From: Eubacteriales bacterium
GTDB lineage: Bacteria > Bacillota > Clostridia > Lachnospirales > Lachnospiraceae
Assembly (NCBI GenBank): GCA_030525875.1
Contig: JAUNDV010000012.1
Coordinates: 1 to 33,457, forward strand
DNA: 33,457 nucleotides
Reading direction: 5' to 3'
Numbering within the stretch: the stretch's first letter is position 1; the number at the start of each line of letters is the position of its first letter. The notes beneath the pieces were generated by a model. That model saw only the letters and a program-made list of their open reading frames with translations, ran no database searches and was not told where the DNA came from. Positions 19,197 through 26,604 of this stretch are shown one piece after another. A program made the position numbers and the translations under genes.

Positions 19197-20671
19197 CCAA
19201 CCTTTTCGTAATATACACCATTAGCATCTACTTTATACATGTTGTTGATAGTAGTATTAGTAGCCATAACACCATCTGAACCAAGATAGTATGATTTGCC
19301 GTTGTCAGTTACCCACTTATTCTTAACCATTGCTCCATTTTCAGGATTGAAATAATACCAGGCTCCATTTGTAAAGCCCTTCCATCCCTTACTCATCATT
19401 GCATCGCTTCCAAAGAAATAGGTTGCTCCGTCAAGATCAAGCCATTCATTCTTGCAAAGACTTCCATCGGCCTTCTTATACTGCCAGTTATTGTCAGCTG
19501 TCTTTATCCAGCCTGCTCCCTGTGATGTCTGTGAAGAATTGTTCTGTGAAACTGAGCCATTTCCACCTGCTTCAAGGACCTTCTTACCATACTCAAACAG
19601 AGCCTTTGTATCATCATAATGCTTCTGCTTTGACTTTAATACAACAGCTATAAGTCTGTGTCCATTTATATCAGCTCCTGCTGTAAATGTGTTGCCAGCC
19701 TTTGAGGTGTAGCCTGTCTTTCCTCCGACAATTCCCTCAACATACTGCTTATTTGCAGGATTGATCATAAGGTTTCCATTAGTTATAGTTGTCTCACTTC
19801 TCTTTTTTGAAGCAGGAAGCTTATATGATCTTGTCATAAGTATTGTTTTTAAGGTTTCATTCTTAAGAGCTGCATTTGTAATAAGAGCCATATCTCTTGC
19901 TGTTGTATAATGGCTTGCCCCATTAAGTCCACTTGGATTTTCGAAGTTAGTATTTGTGCATCCAAGCTCCTTTGCCTTATTGTTCATAAGCTTAACAAAT
20001 TCAGCCTGTGAGCCTGACACCTTCTCTGCGAGACCATTGGCAACCTCACATGCAGACTTGAGAAGAAGTGCATATAATGAATCCTTAACAGTAAGCTTAT
20101 CGCCCTCTGTAAGTGCTATATTGGAAGCTCCACTCTCAAGATTTGATGTAGCTGTCTTTGAATATACTACCTGTTCCTCAAGCTTAAGATTTTCAACTGC
20201 AAGAAGAGCTGTCATAAGCTTGGTCATAGATGCAGGATACATCGCCTTATCAGCATTTTTCTCAAAATATACTGCGCCTGTTGTTGCATCATATAAGATG
20301 GCAGCTTCAGATGCTATCTCTGGCTTTGGAATATTGACTGAAGGGTTCTGCACAGCTGTATTGCCCTGATTTGCATTAGGATCAGTAACAGTTGGATTAT
20401 TCTGTGTTCCTGCTCCACTTTGTGTACCTGACTGGCTTCCATTTGCTACACCCGGACCTGCATTAACAAAAGATGAGGTTGAATTATTATGACCGTCAAA
20501 CTCAAGATAGCCCTTGTCATTTAATTGCTTAGATCCTGTAGGTCCCTGTGTTGTAGAATAATTTAATGAAGGATCACTTGAAGTTATAACTGTATCTGCA
20601 AATGCTGTCTGTGACATAAGCATTGCAGCCGCAAGTACAGCTGCTCCTGTCCTCATTGTGTTTTTTAACAT
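19193..20671 (-). CDS. D-alanyl-D-alanine carboxypeptidase (DacA/DacF type) with wall-binding repeats
   Basis: Secreted penicillin-binding protein that trims the terminal D-Ala of peptidoglycan stem peptides. It has a signal peptide (1-26, cleavage after TAFA), a Ser/Asn/Gly-rich linker (about 60-115), a peptidase S11 domain (about 118-365), a second linker, then C-terminal choline/glucan-binding-type repeats (about 387-480; GWIKTADNNWQYK, GWKGFTNGAWYYFNPENGAM). SxxK is Ser148-Lys151 (SMTK) and KTG is 318-320. At the SxN position the sequence reads SACEVAN (206-212), so Asn appears to be replaced by Cys. GGAGG precedes the ATG by nine bases. It leads the operon with the membrane protein, queA, rluF-like and asnA genes. 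Confidence 0.95.
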   Translation of the reverse strand: MLKNTMRTGAAVLAAAMLMSQTAFADTVITSSDPSLNYSTTQGPTGSKQLNDKGYLEFDGHNNSTSSFVNAGPGVANGSQSGTQSGAGTQNNPTVTDPNANQGNTAVQNPSVNIPKPEIASEAAILYDATTGAVYFEKNADKAMYPASMTKLMTALLAVENLKLEEQVVYSKTATSNLESGASNIALTEGDKLTVKDSLYALLLKSACEVANGLAEKVSGSQAEFVKLMNNKAKELGCTNTNFENPSGLNGASHYTTARDMALITNAALKNETLKTILMTRSYKLPASKKRSETTITNGNLMINPANKQYVEGIVGGKTGYTSKAGNTFTAGADINGHRLIAVVLKSKQKHYDDTKALFEYGKKVLEAGGNGSVSQNNSSQTSQGAGWIKTADNNWQYKKADGSLCKNEWLDLDGATYFFGSDAMMSKGWKGFTNGAWYYFNPENGAMVKNKWVTDNGKSYYLGSDGVMATNTTINNMYKVDANGVYYEKVG

Positions 20672-20726
20672 TAATCTTATCCTCCGTATATTTATATAGC
20701 TTATTGTCTAGGTAATTTTCTAAAAT

Positions 20727-20735
20727 AGTATAACA
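20727..20735 (-). promoter_or_regulatory. Extended -10 promoter of the dac operon
   Basis: On the minus strand TGTTATACT is an extended -10 element about 60 bases upstream of the dac start. No good -35 is seen, which is common for extended -10 promoters. Confidence 0.5.
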
Positions 20736-20810
20736 TATAATCATACTTTATGAGTTAAGCTATTTTTACATTTTATTTAAAATTGCTGTCATACTTTGAT
20801 GCTAACAGAA

Positions 20811-22277
20811 TCATTTCTTTTCCTGTACTGCTTCGCTTGTAAGCTGTATACCTAACTTCTGGAACATCTTCAGATCCACATGGGCAAGCATTACAGAGGT
20901 ATGAATCTCACAGCCTCTAAGTTTTGGAAGCTGTTCCATGGCAAGTCTTGCATTTTCATCTGTTGCTGCACTCATACTAAGAGCAATTAAGGTTTCATCA
21001 GTATGAAGGGCTGGGTTCTGTGAACCTAAATACTCTATCTTTAATCTCTGTATAGGCTCTATTGCCGATGGAGCTATAAGATGAGTCTTATGTGGTATTC
21101 CCGCCAGCTCCTTAAGTGCATTCAAAATTCCGGCTGAAGAAGCTCCAAGCAGCTTGGTTGTACCTCCAGTAATAATCTTTCCATCTGGAAGTTCAATTGC
21201 AATAGCTGGCTTTCCTTCCTTCTTTGCCCTTTCTCTTGCAGGATCCACGACACTTCTGTCAGAAGGTGTAATATTTTCCTGCTTCATGATAAGCTCGATC
21301 TTATATACTTCCTTTTCACTGCCGGATTCTCTCATAAGAGCTTCTCTGGCCTTGAAGTATCTCCTGATTATCTCCTGTCTGGAAGCCTCCTTGCATACCT
21401 CATCATCAGTTATGCATTTTCCTATCATATTGACCCCCATATCTGTAGGTGACTTATAAGGGCTTTCTCCATAAATGCTTTCAAAGGTAGCACTTAAAAC
21501 AGGGAAAATCTCAACATCTCTGTTGTAATTGACAGCTGTTTCTCCATGAGCTGATAGATGGAAAGGGTCTATCATATTTACATCGTTAAGATCTGCGGTT
21601 GCTGCCTCATATGCAAGGTTTACAGGATGCTTTAATGGCAGATTCCATACTGGAAATGTCTCGAACTTTGCATATCCAGCCTTGATTCCTCTTTTATTTT
21701 CATGATAGAGCTGTGAAAGGCAGGTTGCCATCTTTCCACTTCCAGGACCAGGTGCTGTAACTATAATAAGTGGTCTTGTTGTTTCTATATATTCATTTTT
21801 ACCATATCCCTTGTCACTTACTATAAATGGAACATTGTTTGGATAGCCTTCGATTGAGTAGTGCTTATAGACCTTAATCTTCTTTCTCTCAAGTCTCTGC
21901 TTAAACTGATTTACAGCTGGTGATGGTGTAAATCTTGTAATTACTACAGAATTGACAAATAGTCCTCTATCCCTGAAATTGCCAACAAGTCTTAAAACGT
22001 CTTCGTCATAACCTATGTCCAGATCGCCTCTTTTTTTATTTCTCTCTATATCCTCAGCACTTATTGCTATAACTACCTCTGATTCATCCTTTAACTGGAG
22101 AAGCATCTTAAGCTTTGAATCAGGTGCAAAGCCCGGAAGCACTCTTGCAGCATGATAATCATCAAACAACTTTCCTCCAAACTCAAGATAAAGCTTTCCT
22201 TCGAAATTGCTGATTCTTTCCTTGATATGCTCTGACTGAATTTTTAAATATTTCTCGTTGTCAAATCCTGTTTTCAT
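20811..22277 (-). CDS. DUF1846 (UPF0371) family protein
   Basis: 488 residues from the ATG at 22277, which has GAGG nine bases upstream; an in-frame TTG five codons earlier overlaps that site. The opening GFDNEKYLKIQSEHIKERI, the GGKLFDDYHAARVLPGF segment, TAPGPGSGKMATCLSQLYHE (an NTP-binding-like loop at about 182-201) and DKSPTDMGVN-like central text (SPTDMGVNMIG) are typical of the family. The N-terminal half resembles a P-loop/kinase-like fold and the C-terminal part contains a second domain. A structure exists for the family but its reaction is not established to my knowledge. The gene stands alone, 139 bases upstream of dac, which has its own promoter. Confidence 0.93.
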   Translation of the reverse strand: MKTGFDNEKYLKIQSEHIKERISNFEGKLYLEFGGKLFDDYHAARVLPGFAPDSKLKMLLQLKDESEVVIAISAEDIERNKKRGDLDIGYDEDVLRLVGNFRDRGLFVNSVVITRFTPSPAVNQFKQRLERKKIKVYKHYSIEGYPNNVPFIVSDKGYGKNEYIETTRPLIIVTAPGPGSGKMATCLSQLYHENKRGIKAGYAKFETFPVWNLPLKHPVNLAYEAATADLNDVNMIDPFHLSAHGETAVNYNRDVEIFPVLSATFESIYGESPYKSPTDMGVNMIGKCITDDEVCKEASRQEIIRRYFKAREALMRESGSEKEVYKIELIMKQENITPSDRSVVDPARERAKKEGKPAIAIELPDGKIITGGTTKLLGASSAGILNALKELAGIPHKTHLIAPSAIEPIQRLKIEYLGSQNPALHTDETLIALSMSAATDENARLAMEQLPKLRGCEIHTSVMLAHVDLKMFQKLGIQLTSEAVQEKK

Positions 22278-22327
22278 CTTTCCATCCCTCAAAGTTTTTA
22301 TTTAACACCATGTATATTGCTTATGAA

Positions 22328-22402
22328 TATATTACAACTGTATATGTTGATTCTAAATATATTACAACTGTATATATTACATTTGTTTATATTACATCTA
22401 TT
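22328..22402. repeat. Five-unit 15-bp tandem repeat spanning the DUF1846 promoter
   Basis: The nonamer TATATTACA begins at 22328, 22358, 22373 and 22388; a degenerate unit (TATGTTGAT) fills the slot at 22343, so five units at exactly 15-bp pitch are present. Two units share an exact 20-base match (22326-22345 and 22356-22375) and contain the short palindrome TACA-AC-TGTA. On the minus strand a unit supplies TTGTAA (22367-22362) and, 17 bases on, TATACA (22344-22339), a plausible promoter built from the repeat itself. Confidence 0.75.
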
Positions 22403-22442
22403 GTCCCTGCCAATAACAAACATCTGATTATTTTAGCACAAT

Positions 22443-22472
22443 AAAAGCGCTAAGTACAGTCTGCTTAGCGCT
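22443..22472 (-). terminator. Rho-independent terminator of the amino-acid ABC operon
   Basis: AGCGCTAAG (22446-22454) and CTTAGCGCT (22464-22472) form a perfect 9-bp stem with a 9-base loop. On the minus strand TTTTAT follows. It lies 30 bases past the ATPase stop codon. Confidence 0.9.
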
Positions 22473-22501
22473 CATTTTTATTAAGATATTCTGCCTGAAT
22501 A

Positions 22502-23281
22502 TTATAAAACCTTACTCAAAAACAGCTTTAATCTGTCAGACTTTGGATTTGTAAAGAATTCCTCTGGTGAACCTTCCTCTACAAAATCTCCGCCATCAAG
22601 AAACATTACTCTGTCAGCAACTTCTTTTGCAAAGTTCATTTCATGTGTAACTACGACCATGGTCATGTGCTCTCTTGCAAGCTCTCTCATAACGCCAAGA
22701 ACCTCTCCTACCATTTCAGGATCAAGAGCTGATGTCGGTTCATCAAAAAGCATTACATCTGGCTTCATCATAAGCGCTCTTACTATCGCTATTCTTTGCT
22801 TCTGTCCACCTGAAAGCTGGTTAGGATAGGCATCTCTTTTGTCCAGAAGTCCTACTCTGTCTAAAAGTCTTTCCGCTTCTTCACATGCCTCTTTTTCATT
22901 CATGCCAAGGAGCTTTACGGGTGCGATTGTCATATTTTTCAAAATGCTCATGTGTGGGAACAGATTAAACTGCTGGAAAACCATGCCCATCTTCTGTCTA
23001 AGCTTGTCGATATTAGCTTTTTTTGCTGTAATATCCTCTCCCTCAAACAGAATATTTCCTCCTGTAGGAACCTCAAGAAGATTTAAGCATCTTAAAAATG
23101 TAGATTTACCCGAGCCTGAAGGGCCTACGACAAAGACTACCTCGCCCTTTTTTATGTCTGTAGATATATCCTTAAGAACTGAAACATTTCCAAAGGACTT
23201 GCAGAGATTTTTCACTTCTATAAGCTTTTCTCCCATAGCTATATTTGCATTGCCATAAGCTGTATTTTTATTTTCACTCAT
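22502..23281 (-). CDS. Polar amino-acid ABC transporter, ATP-binding subunit
   Basis: Energises amino-acid import with the adjacent permease and binding protein. About 259 residues from the ATG at 23281, which has AGAGG eight bases upstream; an upstream in-frame GTG lies within that site. It has Walker A ([10 protein letters not shown]), Q-loop ([11 protein letters not shown]), signature LSGGQKQR, Walker B ([13 protein letters not shown]) and H-loop (VVVTHEM), with the close match to GlnQ/HisP/ArtP-type ATPases. It is the last gene of the operon and has its own terminator. Confidence 0.97.
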   Translation of the reverse strand: MSENKNTAYGNANIAMGEKLIEVKNLCKSFGNVSVLKDISTDIKKGEVVFVVGPSGSGKSTFLRCLNLLEVPTGGNILFEGEDITAKKANIDKLRQKMGMVFQQFNLFPHMSILKNMTIAPVKLLGMNEKEACEEAERLLDRVGLLDKRDAYPNQLSGGQKQRIAIVRALMMKPDVMLFDEPTSALDPEMVGEVLGVMRELAREHMTMVVVTHEMNFAKEVADRVMFLDGGDFVEEGSPEEFFTNPKSDRLKLFLSKVL

Positions 23282-23296
23282 TTTTGTCACCTCTGC

Positions 23297-24010
23297 TTAT
23301 CTCATCTCATTCTTTCTCATTCTAATCTCAAGTCTTCCAACAAGTGCTGTAAGTACAGTAACAACCAGCCAGTATACAAAAGCAACCATGAACAGTGGAA
23401 GATAAGGATTATAGGTACGGCTCTTTATAACATTTGCTCCATAGGTAAGATCTGTCATTGCAATAAGAGTTGCAACTGATGTTTCCTTAAGCAAAGCTAT
23501 AAATTCATTGCAAAGAGCAGGAAGTACATTTTTTACTGCCTGAGGCATAATGATATACCATACAGTCTGTGTGTAGTTAAAGCCGAGGCTTCGTCCTGCC
23601 TCAAACTGTCCATTATCTATACTCATTATTCCTGATCTGAAAATTTCCGCAACATAAGCACCTGAATTTATACCAAAGGCAAGGACTGAGGTAACAAGCT
23701 TGGATGCATCTGGTGAAGTAAAGATACAATAGTACATGATCATAAGCTGTACTACTACAGGTGTACCTCTGATTACTGACAAATATACACGACATATTCC
23801 ATTAAGTATCTTAAGCTTTCCTGTCTTATCATGACTAGCTCTTATAACACCAACTATAAATCCGAGAAGTATACCCAAGATAACTGCAAGAAATGTTATA
23901 AGAAGAGTCGTCTTAAGTCCTCCAAGAATATATTTTACAAATCTGTCATCCTCGATAAAGTTTAAATAAAACTGTTCTTTTGTAAAATAAGGAGCTAAAT
24001 TTTCAAACAT
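23297..24010 (-). CDS. Polar amino-acid ABC transporter, permease subunit
   Basis: 237 residues starting at the ATG at 24010, preceded by AAAGG at good spacing; longer in-frame extensions lack a ribosome site. Five membrane segments are expected, and the typical family text GGLKTTLLITFLAVILG, SVIRGTPVVVQLMIMY and the EAA loop EAGRSLGFNYTQTVWYIIMPQA with ALCNEFIALLKETS are present. It forms the membrane channel, probably as a homodimer since only one permease gene is here. It lies 15 bases upstream of the ATPase gene. Confidence 0.97.
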   Translation of the reverse strand: MFENLAPYFTKEQFYLNFIEDDRFVKYILGGLKTTLLITFLAVILGILLGFIVGVIRASHDKTGKLKILNGICRVYLSVIRGTPVVVQLMIMYYCIFTSPDASKLVTSVLAFGINSGAYVAEIFRSGIMSIDNGQFEAGRSLGFNYTQTVWYIIMPQAVKNVLPALCNEFIALLKETSVATLIAMTDLTYGANVIKSRTYNPYLPLFMVAFVYWLVVTVLTALVGRLEIRMRKNEMR

Positions 24011-24060
24011 ATTTTCTACCTTTCTACACAAATTAAATACGAATCTTATTCTATGCACCA

Positions 24061-24091
24061 AAGTATCCGGACTGTTATAGTCCGGATACTT
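24061..24091 (-). promoter_or_regulatory. Strong intercistronic stem-loop between binding-protein and permease genes
   Basis: AAGTATCCGGAC (24061-24072) pairs perfectly with GTCCGGATACTT (24080-24091), a 12-bp stem with a 7-base loop. No T-run follows on the minus strand, so it is not a standard terminator. It sits 46 bases past the binding-protein stop and before the permease start, where such stems protect the upstream mRNA or partly stop transcription to favour the binding protein. Confidence 0.7.
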
Positions 24092-24137
24092 ATAATAATA
24101 TCAAATTTATAAATATTTTTTAAGTATGTACTGAGAT

Positions 24138-24950
24138 TTATTCTGCTGGAATATACTTATCTACGATCTTATCGAAAGTTCCATCGGCCTTGAGCTCCTC
24201 AATAGCCTTGTTAAGCTTCTCCTGAAGCTCTGTATTTCCCTTCTTTATAGCGATAGCATACTCTTCAAGATCAAGATCCTCACCTGCCTGCATGATATCG
24301 TCATTCTGTGCAAGGAAAGCCTTTGCTGGAGCCTTATCGATTATTATGGCATCAATCTTGCCCTGCTTTAAAGACTGTACAGCTTCAAAATATGATGGGA
24401 AACGCTCTACATTATCATCTCCTACAAGTTCGCTTGCCTTGAGATCTCCTGTTGTTCCGTTCTGAGCACCTATTTTCTTGCCTTCAAGAGTATCAACACC
24501 TGTAATCTCTGTATTATCCTTCTTTACAAGTATCTGAAGAGCTGAATCTGCATAGCTGTCTGAAAAATCAACTGAAAGCTTTCTCTCTTCTGTAACTGAA
24601 ATTGCTGCCATTCCGATATCACATTTTCCTGAAGCGATTGAAGGAATAACTGCATCAAAGGCCATATCCTCTATCTTAAGTTCCATACCAAGTTTATCTG
24701 CTATAGCTGCTGCAACCTCTGCATCTATACCTATGATGTCATCTCCGTCATGGAACTCCCATGGCTCAAACTCTGCATTAGTTGCCATTGTAAGTACTTG
24801 CTTCTCTCCTGACTCAGCCTTTGTCTCTGCTGCACTTGCACTCTCTACACTTACATCTGCTGCACTTGTTTCTTCCTTCTTTGAGCCACAGGCTGAAAGA
24901 AGTGTCATAGCTGAAATTGCTGCTGCGATTAAAATAAGATTCTTTTTCAT
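24138..24950 (-). CDS. Polar amino-acid ABC transporter, substrate-binding lipoprotein
   Basis: 270 residues from the ATG at 24950, which has GGGAG nine bases upstream. A longer in-frame start would put 11 residues before the signal peptide and is not supported. The lipobox is LSAC (signal peptide about 1-20, Cys after it lipidated), followed by a Ser/Ala/Glu-rich linker and the family-3 solute-binding domain: TNAEFEPWEF, GIDAEVAAAIADKLG, AFDAVIPSIASGKCDIGMAAISVTEERK. The specificity is not clear from sequence. ARG-box-like sites upstream hint at arginine or another basic amino acid. It is the first gene of the three-gene operon with a near-perfect promoter. Confidence 0.96.
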   Translation of the reverse strand: MKKNLILIAAAISAMTLLSACGSKKEETSAADVSVESASAAETKAESGEKQVLTMATNAEFEPWEFHDGDDIIGIDAEVAAAIADKLGMELKIEDMAFDAVIPSIASGKCDIGMAAISVTEERKLSVDFSDSYADSALQILVKKDNTEITGVDTLEGKKIGAQNGTTGDLKASELVGDDNVERFPSYFEAVQSLKQGKIDAIIIDKAPAKAFLAQNDDIMQAGEDLDLEEYAIAIKKGNTELQEKLNKAIEELKADGTFDKIVDKYIPAE

Positions 24951-25005
24951 AATTGTATTCTCCCAAAATGTATTTTTATTCAAGTAATTCTTTGTTATGT
25001 CACAG

Positions 25006-25034
25006 ATTATAGAACCATTATTTCAATTAGTCAA
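25006..25034 (-). promoter_or_regulatory. Near-consensus promoter of the amino-acid ABC operon
   Basis: On the minus strand TTGACT (25034-25029) is followed after 17 bases by TATAAT (25011-25006), about 55 bases upstream of the binding-protein start codon. Confidence 0.85.
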
Positions 25035-25042
25035 GTACTTTT

Positions 25043-25087
25043 TAAATATTTATACATTTATTTTTGGGTTTTATGTATAAATATTCA
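25043..25087. promoter_or_regulatory. Two ARG-box-like sites upstream of the ABC operon promoter
   Basis: TGTATAAATATTCA (25074-25087) and, on the other strand, TGTATAAATATTTA (25043-25056) resemble the ArgR/AhrC operator TGAAT-N4-ATTCA. Their centres are 31 bp apart, close to three helical turns, and the pair lies just upstream of the -35 box. The complementary octamers TTATACAT (25050-25057) and ATGTATAA (25073-25080) reflect this symmetry. Resemblance is by eye only and the area is AT-rich. Confidence 0.4.
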
Positions 25088-25106
25088 TTTATTCACTAAT
25101 TTTCAT

Positions 25107-26471
25107 CTATACTGAATATTTTTCTGTATTTTCAGGATCCTCTGGTCTTATTTCATCTCTGGTTTTTAATGCATTAATGACATTTCTTTTTAATTTTTCT
25201 ATGATAACCTCTGCAAGCTGCATTTCTTCTTCACTTAAGCCATCAAATATAAGACTATCCAGTCTTAGTTCAGCCCTCTTAAAGGCCTCCTTCAGCTCAT
25301 TAAAACTGTTTTGGAAGATTATGCCACTCTTATCATCCAGCTTTATATAGCCTTTTTGCACAAGCTTATTAAGACTCTTGGAAATTTTATTTCGGCTAAG
25401 TCCAAAAAACTCTCCCAAGGATTTTTTGCTCAGCTTTCCTCCTTTATAATGGCAATAAAGGTAATAAAGCACTTCCATTTCCTCAAGACTCATTTCTCTT
25501 CTGAGTGCTTCCTGCTCCAGCACTACTTCTGTAAGTTTTCTCGTCCTGTATACCTCTGAAAGCATATCATTTCCCAGTATATAATCAGAGTATACACTTA
25601 TTCTTTCTTCTCCAAGCTTTGTCGAATCCGAAATTATTGCTGGCGGAATCATTCCATCTCTTGCAAAATCCAAAAGGAATCTATAGATATATGGCTTCTT
25701 CTTGTCATAGGTTTCTTCATCAAATACATTTTTATAGAAATTGTGATAGTATTCAAATACCATTCTCTTCATGCTTATGGTCTTTGTTACACTTAAGTCC
25801 TGACTAGACAGCGACTGCTCTGTCTTTACATAATAATAAACTGGAACCTGAAGAGCTATAAAGCTCTCTGCATGTCTTATATACTCCAGATTAAACATAA
25901 AATCCTCACACCAGCTTATCTCCGGATTCATTTTTAAACCATATTTTTCTATAATGCTTCTTTTGTAAAGCTTATTCCATAAAACACCATAATAAAAATC
26001 AGCCGGCCTTTCCATCATATTAGAAGCAAAGGCTTCTCTTGACATTACCTGCGTTTCTTTTATACTTCCCTTTCTTGATACCCTGTCTCCAATAACTCTG
26101 TAAAAATCTGCTATTACCATGTCACAGCCAGTTGCCTTTGCAGATAAAATAAAGCTGGAAGTTGCATCAGGTGTAAGCCAGTCATCACTGTCTGCAAACT
26201 GCAGATATTCACCTCTTGCCATAGCTATTGCCTGATTTCTTGTATCAGAAACTCCGGTATTTTCCTTGTCAAGAATAACTATTCTTTCATCTTTTTTTGC
26301 ATATCCTCTGCAAATATCCAGAGTATTATCCTTGCTTCCGTCATTTGCAAGTATAAGTTCAAAATTCTTATATTCCTGTTCAAGTATGCTTTCTATAAGA
26401 CGGCTTATTGTTTTTTCTGCATTATATATTGGAACAATTATACTAACATCTGGTTTACTGTTTTTTGTCAT
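25107..26471 (-). CDS. Family 2 glycosyltransferase fused to a MarR-like winged helix
   Basis: 454 residues. The N-terminal GT-A domain (about 8-220) has the family-2 start VSIIVPIYNAEKTISRLIESIL, nucleotide-binding Asp44 in NDGS, a DxD-like DSDDW (94-98) and WCED (187-190) with candidate catalytic acid. A helical bridge (about 230-320) follows. The C-terminus (about 325-435) reads like a MarR-type winged helix: MSLEEMEVLYYLY, then LSKKSLGEFFGLSRNKISKSLNKLVQKGYI as the helix-turn-helix and KLDDKSGIIF as the wing, ending in a long helix suited to dimerisation. AAGGAG precedes the ATG. The gene is single. GT2 enzymes normally build polysaccharides at the membrane; a DNA-binding tail is unexpected. 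Confidence 0.9.
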   Translation of the reverse strand: MTKNSKPDVSIIVPIYNAEKTISRLIESILEQEYKNFELILANDGSKDNTLDICRGYAKKDERIVILDKENTGVSDTRNQAIAMARGEYLQFADSDDWLTPDATSSFILSAKATGCDMVIADFYRVIGDRVSRKGSIKETQVMSREAFASNMMERPADFYYGVLWNKLYKRSIIEKYGLKMNPEISWCEDFMFNLEYIRHAESFIALQVPVYYYVKTEQSLSSQDLSVTKTISMKRMVFEYYHNFYKNVFDEETYDKKKPYIYRFLLDFARDGMIPPAIISDSTKLGEERISVYSDYILGNDMLSEVYRTRKLTEVVLEQEALRREMSLEEMEVLYYLYCHYKGGKLSKKSLGEFFGLSRNKISKSLNKLVQKGYIKLDDKSGIIFQNSFNELKEAFKRAELRLDSLIFDGLSEEEMQLAEVIIEKLKRNVINALKTRDEIRPEDPENTEKYSV

Positions 26472-26547
26472 ATTTATGCTCCTTGATTTAGAATATTATT
26501 TTCGTAAAATGCTGTATAACTTTTGATTAATGTTTCCAGTATAACAT

Positions 26548-26581
26548 AAAAGAAGACTTTGCAAAATGCATAGTCTTCTTT
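26548..26581 (-). terminator. Rho-independent terminator of the galT operon
   Basis: AAAGAAGACT (26549-26558) pairs with AGTCTTCTTT (26572-26581) across a 13-base loop, followed on the minus strand by TTTTATG. It is about 25 bases beyond the galT stop codon. Confidence 0.75.
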
Positions 26582-26604
26582 AACTTATTATATTTATAAT
26601 TTAA

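Noticed and set aside
22328-22402. CRISPR array
   Set aside because: Units are 15 bp with no spacer-repeat alternation and no cas genes nearby.
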